The notes under the pieces: generated by a model
What the model was told of the DNA's origin: nothing
The model's input: only the letters and a program-made list of their open reading frames with translations
Databases searched by the model: none
Position numbers and translations under genes: made by a program
Assembly (NCBI RefSeq): GCF_013426205.1
Contig: NC_089426.1
Span: 3,720,001 to 3,784,000 of the forward strand
Length of the DNA stretch: 64,000 bases
DNA from: Metarhizium brunneum
Lineage: Eukaryota; Ascomycota; Sordariomycetes; Hypocreales; Clavicipitaceae
Reading direction: 5' to 3'
Shown: piece after piece, positions 47,843 through 58,173 of the stretch
How the letters are laid out: every line of letters starts with the position of its first letter
Position numbering within the stretch: position 1 is the stretch's first letter

Positions 47843-49280
47843 TGTGCTGTTGAGCGTCACCGCGGGATCTTGCCCCGTGAGCCATGAAAGTGCCTAGAGA
47901 GACTGGGGCATTCGTATTCGCGCGCACCATCAATATGCAAATCCGGTGTGTCGCCACCAGTTGGGTGTCTGGGTTGAGCAATGGGAGGCCAGAAGGTAAT
48001 GGGTGCGGATGATTCGTGACTCGACTGGACTCGACTGGGTAAGGATGGCACACGATTGATCCCTGGTCACCGGCGACAGGAATCGAAGAATGGCAGATGC
48101 CGTTGTTCGAAGCCAAAAAATAATGCAAAGAAGGATCGTTGGTCCTACGTTCTCGCAGCTCGTATAAGCAGGCAGGAAAACTCGGAAATCAATGGACCCC
48201 CTGATGCAGGAAGACGTTCAGGTCGGGTGTGCGAGGACCTCTTCTCCCAGACGCCCACTCGTGGTTTCGTACTTGAGTGAGTGGCGTGACCTTTGATTGC
48301 TCTGGTTGACTTGCAAGCGTCGCAAGATGCTCGGCATGGACTAGGGTGCATGCGTTGCAAGGAGCTTGAAGCAAGTGAATAATGGCTCAATGCGCCCCGT
48401 ACAAAATAACCAGATTGCAGTGGCCGTTGATCTCGTGCAGCAAGGAATTGATGAGTGGGTGGGCAGGTGAGAGACGTCGACGAATGTTGATCTCATGGCT
48501 GGGCTCTGAATGCGGATGGTTCAGGCCCTGGTCCCCTATTCTTGCTTTCCCCGCAATCTACTAAAGCAGGCGCGGCTTGGGAACCAGACAGCTCTGGTGA
48601 CAGATCCCCCCCTCGTCCCAATTGCGCCAATCGCCCGGACTGGCATCTGCGGCATCTGCATCTGGCATCGGGTCATCTGGAGTTGAGTGTGTAGGCGTCC
48701 ATCGCCTCAGATAACCGCTGGCAAACCCGTGCCGACCTGAAAGAATGCACATCATGCAGCTACACATATGTACGTACCTACCTAGGTAACCCAGGGCATG
48801 TAGCTTTTGTTGGGATCCGCCTCCTAAATGACAAAGCTGGACAGTATGTCTTCCATACCGATGCGCTCCGCTACTCGGAGGATGCGAAATAATACAAAAA
48901 CCTATACCACCTCGAAACGCCACCGGATTACCCATTATGCCGAAAATGTGCACATAGAGCTAACACTTCACGCCGCAGGTACGGGTCAGCCAGACATCAC
49001 CAATTCACCAACGCCAGCCACTCGGGCTTCGGGCAGCACCTGGGCAGTCCATAGTTCATTGTTCCCATGCAAGATCCGTTGCTAATTACATATACGACTT
49101 CTGCGGGGTATCACTCATCCTGTACGCCGTGTCAATCCGTTGCGGCAAAGCAGTCATATCAATACGCCAACTCGTCAAGTCATGCATATCCCCGACGTGG
49201 TCATTATTCAAATTCGCTTTTTCATCGTTCATCTCTGGATGCTAGCATCATGTACAAAGTTCCAGCGAATTCGCTACTTC
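47843..49280. other. 1.4 kb intergenic region
   Basis: Two minus-strand genes flank this region, which must include the promoter of the 900-residue protein gene and the 3' end of the roadblock gene. TACCTAGGTA occurs at 48779-48788. No coding frame is convincing on either strand. Confidence 0.45.
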
Positions 49281-49815
49281 TCAAGCAGATGGCGTGTCGT
49301 GAATAACGGTGAGAACGTATTTGGCATCGGGGACGATGACAATCTCCTGTTTCTTCGTTCGTAATCTAAGCAGTCGCATTTCATCCTGTTCCGACATTAG
49401 CCCAAGAATTCGGTTTGCGTCCAGAATTGGTAGAGCGACCTCTGAATCCACCTCCTGCACCAAATTGCCAGACGTTTTGACAAAGTTCCAAATCATCGCC
49501 GCGAAATCCTCAACCCCTTGAGATTCACTTGCGTCCGCTGCAGGAGCCTCGTTGGAGAACGACGCTGATGTTGCCGCATCTCGAGCCTTTGCTGTTCGAA
49601 GAGCTGATAGTTCGCCGCTGGTCTTTAGAATCGCGCCGCTTGTTCTGTCAAGAACAATGCTCGCCCGGACGCCTGGCTTTTTAAATAGTCGCTCAAGCTT
49701 CTCTTCGAGGGCCTCGTAGCCGTTGAGCTAAAATTACCGTCAGCACTGCTCTTGATTCTAATTCAATTACGTCTTCAAAAAATGCGCCTACCGTCGAAGA
49801 GTCTGACATTGTCAT
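49281..49815 (-). CDS. roadblock/LC7 domain protein (dynein light chain type)
   Basis: Two exons (49792-49815 and 49281-49727; 471 bases) give 156 residues. After MTMSDSST the intron (49728-49791) is followed by LNGYEALEEKLERLFKKPGV, then SIVLDRTSGAILKTSG, and at the C-terminus LRLRTKKQEIVIVPDAKYVL and VIHD. This is the roadblock/LC7 fold, normally about 96-105 residues. Here an Ala/Ser/Glu-rich insertion of about 45 residues separates the two halves. Roadblock proteins dimerise and bind dynein intermediate chains for cargo transport on microtubules, though related proteins (LAMTOR or MglB-like) regulate small GTPases. The dynein assignment is favoured by the LRIRTKK-like C-terminus. It is divergent from IPI1 across 311 bases. 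Confidence 0.88.
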
Positions 49816-50126
49816 GGTAGAGGCACCTGAAATCAGACCCTGTCTTGGCAAAGAGGTGGCGCGTTTCCAGCTTGGGAGGTCCCATTAGTCAACATCACCA
49901 GATCATGGCCAGTGTGGGGAACTCCTTTGGCTGGTGACAACAGTGGCGGAGTTCTGCCAAAACACACCGCCAAAATTTGACGAACCCCAGACAGAACCCA
50001 ATTTGTCGATATGTATCACGAATAGCATCGTGACCAAACCGCTAGATAGTCCATCGCAGCGAGAATTGGCTGTCAAATTTATTGGCTTCAAAAAAAGTCT
50101 TCGTAATTACTTGAGCCGCTGTCAGA
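49816..50126. promoter_or_regulatory. 311-base bidirectional promoter (roadblock / IPI1)
   Basis: Two start codons face away from each other across 311 bases, which leaves room only for core promoters and short leaders. The middle is moderately AT-rich. No TATA box is obvious, as expected for housekeeping genes. Confidence 0.6.
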
Positions 50127-51270
50127 ATGGGTTCTAGTGCCAAGAAAAAGAAGGAGAAGCAGAAAGACTTCCAGGTATGAAAATTGCACTAGTCGTGATA
50201 CAAAATAATAGTCGACTAAAGAAAAGAGAATATAGAAACCCAAATATAAGGTTGGGAAGACAAAGCCAAAGGCTTCGAATTTTACAGACACAAGCTTCAA
50301 GTCCAAAGGTTTGACAATACTCCTGGCACTGAAGTTGACAAGCTGCTGATCATTGAGGAAAGCCATTGTGGTGGGACAGCAATCCTTATCGACGGATGCA
50401 CCGGACTATGTCCAACAATTCAAGCACAATTTGTCCTTGGCTTCCTCATCGAGATCAGATAAACAACGCCGAGATTCCCTGGCCTTTTTAACAAGCCAAC
50501 TATCTGTCGACCAGCCATCCAATCCCATTGGCACCATTGCTCTACTGAATAAAATCCTTCCCTTGGTGTCCGACAGTTCTACACCAGTGCGGGCCCAGCT
50601 TTTGAAATTACTTCAGACTCTTCCAAGAGACGAGATCAAGCATAGCACGGAGCACGCATCAATGTACATACGGGCAGGAATGACGCATTTGTCCGCCGAT
50701 ATAAGTAACAACTCGCTGGCCGTGATGGAATGGCTACTCGAGGTAGCTGGTTCCGAGCTGGTCAACTGTCCAGGCGGATGGGTTAAGACTCTAGGCACAT
50801 TTTGTGCAATGATGGGCTGGGCCGTATCTTCTTCTAATGGGGGTTGGACTTCAGCCACACGCACATCAATGAAGGCCAAGGACGCTCAAACCCTTGCCAA
50901 ACAAATCACAGCACTGTCTCGGTTTCTCCAAGCCGGATTCGCGGATGAATCGTCCCAAGTGGAGAGCTCTTCTCAATACTGGGATGCTCTGTACAGAGTG
51001 CCTCGTGCGCCGAATTCCTTTGAATATCTCAATCTCTCTGGCGCTCGTCGTGATGAAGAAGGCGAGATGTATTCAAATCGAGCGGCCCGGCAAGAAATAT
51101 TCTGCAAAAGGTTTCTTGATGCTATTAGCAAAGGCCTTGATAAAGCCAAGAAAGAAGGAGGTGCTACTGGTCGTGCTGCCTCTTCGATGGAGCAGGTTTT
51201 GAAGGACGGCTTGGCCGATTTTGAGCCTTCAACTGCAATGGATACACAAGATCTGCTCGATTTATGGTGA
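50127..51270 (+). CDS. IPI1: pre-rRNA processing protein Ipi1
   Basis: Three exons (50127-50174, 50236-50308, 50363-51270; 1029 bases) give 342 residues, the usual fungal length. A Lys-rich start (MGSSAKKKKEKQKDFQ) continues into KPKYKVGKTKPKASNFTDTS and FKSKAIVVGQQSL, the conserved N-terminal block of the Ipi1/TEX10 family. The rest is alpha-helical, HEAT-like (LTSQLSV, IGTIALLNKILPLVSD, STPVRAQLLKLLQ). The protein works in the nucleolus and nucleoplasm in the Rix1 complex with Rix1/Ipi2 and Ipi3, needed for removal of ITS2 and export of 60S subunits. Both introns are short (61 and 54 bases) with clear acceptors (ATATAG, GGAAAG). It is divergent from the roadblock gene. Confidence 0.93.
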
Positions 51271-52365
51271 GGGGTGTTGGCTGCAATTCATACTCCAGCA
51301 CACGAGTTCATCTCGTGGCAGCAGAGACTGACGTAGGACGGAACGCAGTCCAGCCTATCCCGTCATCACTACGGCACGTGCAGCAGATATGCGCGCCTCA
51401 TAAGGCAGCTGTCTGTCAACTGCTTCTTGTCACCATGTGCGCTACACCTGCTGGCGCAGGGCCAGTTCTGCACATGTGGCCCACGTGTGGCAAAAACCAA
51501 GGACGAGAAGACGCCAGGGGCCGCTGGCACGGCATGAATATGCCTCTGAACGACAAGTTATCCATGCAAATATAAAATAGAGAAGCAACTCCAATGGGTT
51601 CGCTGAATGGACAATTTGCATTCTGGATAGCTATTTAGTTGGCATAAAGTCCAATATTATGAATAGATATAATCTACAAGCGACCAGGAGGAGCTCTTCG
51701 CTTGCTTCCTACTTAAGCTAACGTAAATATATCGCATACAAATCACATTGAGGACTGCAAAGGATCAAGACCAGCAAGCGAACGCGACAGGTATTTTTCT
51801 ATCGCATCAATTTTAACTTGAGTACAAAGCCGCAGTGCCGACAATTGTGAGCCAGCTATTACAACAAGCCAGCCCAGGTCCTGCTCGAAAGCGTAGAGTG
51901 CAGAAGCTGCCGGAATTTCGCTTATCCATCGAGCCAGCTGGCAAGACCTCCAACAGCTGTAAGTGTTTACATATAAACTTTCCTCACCTCCCTCCTTCCC
52001 TCCTTCCCTTCTTTCCCTTCTTTCCCTCCTTCCCTCCTTCCCTCCCTTTTTCATGCTTCCCGCCTTCACGTAGGTAGAGAGAGGCTTTGACCTGATCAAT
52101 CACATCAAGTGCTCCTTCACTCGTTCTTTTCCCCATTCGTTGAGATCGTTGCAGCTCGTAGCAAGGTGAGAAACCACTCTGTTTATTTTGCTCCCCTGAA
52201 CCTGCGTTTTGATGTCTTTGCTGAGCCTATGCGAGCTCCAGCAGCTTCCCACGCTTCTTCTGCTAAACATCCGACTGGAACCACTGCTGCAGCTGGGTTT
52301 TGTCGAGCACGCAGAGGCTGAAAACTGACTCAACTCTTAGAACTCGCCTACTGCAAGTAGATACC
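51271..52365. promoter_or_regulatory. intergenic region before the DEAD-box helicase gene
   Basis: The helicase promoter lies here. A pyrimidine tract of CCTT/CCCTT units spans about 51988-52050. A minus-strand ATG frame at 51743-52054 (103 codons) crosses the complement of that tract and ends in protein-like sequence (ALYAFEQDLGWLVVIAG). It could be a small gene or the last exon of one, convergent with IPI1, but the low-complexity start makes it doubtful. Sequence at 51560-51740 is AT-rich, like a 3' untranslated end. Confidence 0.45.
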
Positions 52366-54581
52366 ATGGCGAGCCAGGTCAAGCCTGCCCCTGCAGCCCC
52401 AGGTGCCTGGGTTGAACCCCAAAAAATTGACTACTCGGCCCTGAATGGCGATGGCAGCCAAGAAGTCGAGCATTTTGATGGATCTGCACCGATTTATCAA
52501 TGGAACGACGACTTCGGTGATGTAGGGCCCAAGTTTGAGGCCCTGGAGCTGGAGCTCTTCGGCGACCCGGAGACTCGTCACGATCGCGCGGGATTGGACT
52601 TCTCCAAGTAAGTTTTATCATACACTATCGGTTCAAATCCATCTAACATCGCCAGGATTGAGCAGATCAGCGTCGAACAGGAAGGACCTGTCAGGATCCA
52701 GCCACTTCGTACCTTCAAGGACGCAGCGTTGCATCCTGTCATGGCGGAAAACATCAAGTTGATGGGATATGACGCTCCTACGCCTATCCAGAAATACACT
52801 ATCCCATCAATGCTCCAAGGTCATGATGTGATCGGCATTGCCCAAACAGGTATGAAATGAACCACTCGACAGACTATCCTCATCGGCTCAAACGAATTAT
52901 ATTAACGCTGCCGCCATTTACAGGATCCGGCAAGACAGCTGCCTACCTGATTCCCATTCTGAGCAAGCTCATGGGCAAGGCCAAAAAGCTGGCCGCTCCT
53001 CGCCCTAACCCGGCCACCTACCGTGAGGGCATTGATGCCGTCACGGCAGAGCCATTGGTTTTGGTGGTCGCACCAACCCGAGAGCTAGCTGTGCAAATCT
53101 TCAACGAAGCTCGAAAATTCTGCTATCGCTCCATGCTACGTCCATGTGTCGTGTATGGTGGCCTGCCTACGGCTCAGCAGATCAGTTTGTTGAGCAAGGG
53201 ATGCGACATTCTTGTTGGCACGCCTGGGCGGCTAGTGGATTTCATATCCCGTCCGCACATTTTAACTCTTCGTCGCCTTAAGTATATGATCATCGATGAA
53301 GCTGATGAAATGCTGGATTCTGACTGGAACGACGAACTAAGCCAGGTCCTCTCGGGTGGAGGTAGGTGTGATTTCTTGTTCATATCCGAGAAGACAGACT
53401 GACAATCTATATGCAGAACAAGACGAGGGCAACGTCAAGTACGGTCTTTTCTCAGCCACGTTTCCCAAGGCTGCTCGTGACCTTGCCAAGGATCATTTGT
53501 CGGCGGCTCATGTCCGATTCCGAGTTGGCAGAGCTGGTAGTACAACGGAAAACATTAAGCAAGTGATACTGGCCACAGAGCGAGATGAGAAGCGCGATAC
53601 CCTTCTTCGCCTTCTTAATCAAATGACCGGTGTGAGAACCATCATCTTTGCCAATAGCCGAAGAGAAGTGGACAATCTGGATGATTTCTTGTACAACATG
53701 GGGCTCCCGGTCACCTCCATGCATTCCGAACGAACTCAGAAGGAACGTGAGGCCGCACTGCGTTCTTTCCGTGCTGGCCAGGCGCCGATTCTCATTGCCA
53801 CCGGAGTAACTGCTCGCGGTATTGATGTCCGTAACGTCATGCATGTCATCAATTATGACCTCCCGTCCATGGAACATGGTGGAATCGAAGAGTACACGCA
53901 TCGTATTGGTAAGTAAGTTATTGAGAAATGCAAGTGATATTTCTAACTGTCTTTCCAGGTCGAACGGGACGTATTGGGCATCGAGGGTTGGCCACCTCCT
54001 TCTTCGATCCTGTGAATGATGATTCCATGGGTAGCGTTCTCACTAGGACCCTCCTTGAAACAAAGCAGGAGGTCCCAGAGTTTCTGCAGGTGTATCTTCC
54101 AGAAGGGGATGCGGCGGTTCATCTTCGCTTTGAGACGGAGTCTGACTATGACCCTGCCGAAGCACAGGGCCAAGAGCAAGCCAATGGTACCTCGGGCAAC
54201 GACTCTTGGGGAGGAGGGCAAGCAGAGGATACAAATGGTACTGGTTCTGGATGGGGCCATTCCAACACCGATGCTGCGACTTCTCCGGCTCCTGCCAACA
54301 ACGGCTGGGGAGGTGAGGCTGCTCCAACTGCTCCCGCTCCTGCCAACAACGGCTGGGGAGGTAAAGCTGCTCCAGCTGCTCCAACTGCTCCAGCTGCTCC
54401 AACTGCTCCAACTGCTCCAACTGCTCCCGCTCATGCCAACAACGGCTGGGGAGGTGAGGCTGCTCCAACTGCTCCGGCTACTACAAGCAACGGTTGGGGA
54501 GGTGAGCCTGCCGCGCCTGCTCCAGTTCCTACCAATAACGGTTGGGGAGCTGGTGCTCAAACTGTGTCTGTCGGTTGGTAA
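52366..54581 (+). CDS. DEAD-box ATP-dependent RNA helicase, Ded1/Vasa-like, with repeat tail
   Basis: Five exons (52366-52607, 52656-52849, 52924-53361, 53417-53908, 53959-54581; 1989 bases) give 662 residues. Helicase motifs in order: Q motif with PTPIQKY, motif I AQTGSGKT, Ia PTRELAVQ, Ib TPGRL, II DEAD, III SAT, IV IIFANS, V TARGID, VI HRIGRTGR. Three introns lie inside the core, one within motif I and one within motif VI, and splicing restores each motif exactly. The core is closest in my judgement to the Ded1/DDX3/Vasa group. The N-terminus is short and lacks the RGG/SR region of true Ded1. The C-terminus (about 530-662) instead carries five NNGWGG-type units separated by Ala/Pro/Thr runs. 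It likely unwinds or remodels RNA-protein complexes. A true Ded1 probably exists elsewhere, making this a divergent paralogue. Confidence 0.9.
54300..54560 (+). repeat. NNGWGG/APTAP coding repeats in the helicase tail
   Basis: Tandem units of roughly 45-60 bases encode NNGWGGEAAPTAPAPA-type segments, and an inner GCTCCAACT 9-base run encodes APTAPT. Unit lengths vary, so copy number probably differs between strains. Confidence 0.85.
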
Positions 54582-54985
54582 AACTCAACGGACAATCATG
54601 TTGCTGGTCTTACGTTATGGTATGACATGTCTTTGATGCAAATATCGAGAATTGAGACTGAGAGATTGTGATTTTACGCAAGGTCATACACAGGCATACC
54701 TTTGCCCATAGTAACAGCAGGTCTCAGGTAGCTAGTCGCAGAGTAAATGCTAGTCAATGCTTTTGTTTCGCAAATTCAACCAAGATGTGACCAAGCGGGC
54801 TGATGCCGTGCCCTCGTAGAACCTCCCAGCTCGAGAGATTTTCGGATTTCAACCTGGAATGAGCGTCAAAAGACCACCGCCGTCTTTGGCAATTCGGGAG
54901 CATGCATTAATTAGTGATCATTAATGAAGGCCTTGATATATACAAGGCAAGTTTAGAAGATGCTGTAGTTACAATGGTGGCAGGG
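54582..54985. other. intergenic region between convergent genes
   Basis: These 404 bases separate the stop codons of the helicase and the aldehyde dehydrogenase, so both 3' ends lie here. Nothing coding is seen. Confidence 0.5.
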
Positions 54986-56894
54986 TTACATGTTTCCCAG
55001 TATCTTGCCCAAGCCCTTGACTTTTCTCGGACCGTCTCCATAGCCAACCTCCACAACACCTTGGGTAAACGCCCAGCCCTTTTTCTGGCTGGGCACAGGA
55101 TACTGCACAGGCGGGGGGATGCCGGTCCGAATACCCATCCACGCAAAGCGATCCTCGCAGACGCTCTTGATATTACACAGGCCCCTGAGGCCTTCCTCGC
55201 CTGCGAATCGGCCGTAGCCAGAGCCGGCAACTCCACCAAAGGGGAGTTGGACGGCATAGTAAGCGGCGAAGTCGTTGACAGCAACCATGCCCGCCTTGAG
55301 GCCACGGACGATGGGGCCCATGGCGGGATCGCGCTCGGAGCCGTGAACGGAGGCGCCGAGGCCAAAGTTGGGTGCGTTTGCGACGGCGAGCATGTCCTCT
55401 GCCGAGGAGGACTTGGCCCTCAGCATGGTCAAGACGGGGGCGAAGCACTCCTGCTGGGCGATGCGCATGTCGGTGGTGACGTCGACGAGGAGGGTGGGCT
55501 GGAAGTAGTGGCCCCTGGGGTAGTCGGGGTGGTTGTATCGCGAGCCGCCGGCGAGGAGCCGGGCCCCCTGCTCGACGGCCTCGGCGATGAGCTCCTCGAG
55601 CCTGTCGAACGAGGCGTCCGAGATCATGGCGCCGACGTCGGCGTCGGGGCCGAGGCGGAGCGCCCTGACGCGGGGCGCCAACATGTCGACGAGCTTGTCG
55701 TAGGCGCCGGCCGCCGCGATGACGCGCTCGACGCCGATGCAGTTCTGGCCGGCGGCCTGGAAGGTGCCCCTCAAGATGACCTCTGCTATCCGCGCGAGGT
55801 CCCCGGCGGCCGAGTCGAGCACGATGAAGGGGTCCTTGCCGCCCAGCTCAGCCACGACGGGCGTCAGGCTCCGGGCCGCGCTGGCGGCGACGTGGTGCGC
55901 GACCGACTGCGAGCCGATGAAGGTGATGTGGCTTATGCCCGGGTGCGAGGTCAGGTGCCCTGCCGCCTGGGGCCAGCAGGCGACGGCCTGGACGAGGGCG
56001 GGATCGTGGCCGTGGGCGGCCAGCGCCCCGCGGGCCACCTCTGCGAAGTGGGCGCTCGACCAGGCCGTCTGCTCCGAGACCTTGACGACGATGGCGTTGC
56101 CGGCGAAGAGGGCGGCGATGATGGGGCCCATCATGTTGTGGAAGGGGTAGTTCCAGGACACGAGGGCCGAGACCACGCCCAGCGGCTCGTAGTGGACCGT
56201 GTTCCGCTTGTACGCCATGAGGAGGTTCGTGGGCCGGCGCGAGGGCCGCAGCGCCTTCTCGCCGTGCAGCAGCGTCCACTGGATCTTCTCGACCGTGACG
56301 AGGATCTCGCCCAGCTGCGCGTCAACCATGGTCTTGCCGCTGTCGAGACCTGCGATCCTGCAAATGTCCTCGGCGTTGTCCAGGACGTACTGCATGAGGG
56401 AGCGGAGGACGGCTCTGCGCTCGCGAAACGACGTCTGCCGCCATGCCTGCTGGGCGGCGGACGCGGCGGCGACGGCGCGGTCGATTCCGTCTGGCGTGGA
56501 GGGGTTGACGAGGCCGAGGAATTGGCCCGTGGCAGGGGCGTAGCATTGGATGGCCGAGGTCCCGGGGATTTTGATGCTGGTCTGCTCAACTGTCGTCTTG
56601 GTTTCCGGGAGTTTGGGGGGAGGGACGCGGTATCGAACGGGTCGGGGGCTTGAGTTTGCGTGGGCGAGGACGAGGAGGCGCGTTACGATGGAGGAGATGA
56701 GGATGGCGGCTACGGCGCACCCGATCTGGAGGGTTGTTGTTCTGTGAATCTCAGGCGTAGTTAGTAACTGCGTCGGAAGGAAGAGCTGGACGAGAGGTTT
56801 GGAGAGGTGCGTACGAAATGTCAAGTCTCTGCGTCGTATAGTCGCTGAAGTCGTACCACCGCGACGCCAGCCGCTCCAGGGAGAGGGTCTCCAT
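54986..56894 (-). CDS. MSC7: MSC7-type membrane-anchored aldehyde dehydrogenase
   Basis: Two exons (56815-56894 and 54986-56741; 1836 bases) give 611 residues. The short first exon (METLSLERLASRWYDFSDY) is followed by a transmembrane helix near residues 30-50 (LQIGCAVAAILISSIVTRLL), then a full aldehyde dehydrogenase domain. Visible sites: SWNYPFHN (substrate Asn), FIGSQSVAHHV (NAD-binding), general-base Glu325 in VVAELGGKDP and nucleophile Cys361 in GQNCIGVERV, with NFGLGASV and LPFGGVAGSGYGRF downstream. It is expected to oxidise aldehydes with NAD(P) at a membrane, perhaps the ER. The yeast homologue MSC7 was named from meiotic sister-chromatid recombination, but its substrate is unknown to me. 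The coding region is very GC-rich, which opens a long false frame on the other strand. The N-terminus without splicing would be out of frame with the helix, so the intron (56742-56814) is needed. Confidence 0.9.
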
Positions 56895-58173
56895 TGGCTT
56901 GAGCCGTTGAAAAGTATTCCCGAGATACAAGTGCACGGCTCTTCTGTCGGATTCTGAGCGGCCACGGCAACTGCAGAAGTTGGTGTTTGCACAATGGCAT
57001 AGCAGGCTTTGATACTCGAGGGTGCAGAGAGGTCTGGATTGTGAGTGGAATTCAATGCTGACAGGTGGGAAGTTCGACCACCAACCAAGAGCTCATGTGG
57101 GGCTGACATGAAGACTTCAATGTGGGCGACTTCAAATCTGCTGTGTAACTTAGCTACTTAAGTAGATAGCTACTTCGCAGATAACACCGCTAATGCTCAA
57201 GTACTTGCGCACGCAGTCCGCAGAGCCGCACTGTTCCAGTGCATTACAAGCTAATGGCTCATTTACTTGCCAAGAGCCACATACAGCTGATGCTGCAGCT
57301 TGTATATGCTGAACGTAGCAACTAACCGTGCGTGCTGCCTTGCTCACCCGTTACAGTCACATCGTCACGTCAAACGTCAGCTATGATCAATATCTATACT
57401 TCTTTTCCTCTCCAAAAAGAAAAAAATACAATATTCACATGTACAGCACACCATATCCAGGGTTCCTTCGGGCTGCCACCTCCTTTATCGCAGCATAAAC
57501 ACCCTTCCATAATTCTCTATATCGCGCCTCCGCTGCCTCCCAAGAGTGAATCAAGACAAGTGTCGAAGAAAGCCATGCCAAGGCAAAATACAAGGAAAAC
57601 AATGATACTTCAGGCGGGACGGAGCCCTCACTTGCCCTCCCTTCCTGCCTGCCCATCTCTCGCGTAGAAATAAAAAAAAGAAGAAAAACTCTAGGTGTAA
57701 CAAGGCGAGAAAAATATATAGTGTAACGCAAGAAACAATCAGGATCGTTATGCTCCAGCCCGCAGAACGCCTTGCAAAGATAAATTTGTTCCCAAACAGC
57801 TAAGACAGTGCAATGAAAAAAACTCTTTTGTTGTGCCGCCAATTATCGCTTTTTTTTTGGTCGGATGTGGGTGATGTAAAAGCGGTGCTGTGTGAATGTT
57901 TGTCATCAATGGACTGTGGGAAAGCATTAAAAGAAAAAAGTCAAGTGAGAGTCAGAAACTCATAGATCGCTCATGCAGATCATTAAAACCCATGGATGAT
58001 GACGGCCCTGCTGTGTTTCGTATTCTAACGGGTATATGATGGATTCTCTTGGCACGCACACCCTGGCGAGCGTGTGGGAGGGGGTATCACGCAGAGGTCG
58101 ACGCCAGTCGGGACAAGAAATATACAGTAACTGTTCAGGGATATGGCCGTCGCCGACCAATTTCGAAAGACCC
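56895..58173. other. intergenic region between MSC7 and the P4-ATPase
   Basis: These 1.3 kb hold the MSC7 promoter and the 3' end of the flippase gene. A 12-base palindrome CTACTTAAGTAG is at 57154-57165. Homopolymer A runs occur near 57420 and 57670 (AAATAAAAAAAAGAAGAAAAA). No coding frame is convincing. Confidence 0.45.

Noticed and set aside
47843..47860. upstream extension of the 900-residue protein
   Set aside because: The extension begins at a GTG codon; the first ATG at 47842 has better context for a eukaryotic start.
54914..56653. 579-codon open frame on the plus strand
   Set aside because: It is the antisense shadow of the GC-rich MSC7 aldehyde dehydrogenase, whose catalytic motifs are all on the minus strand.
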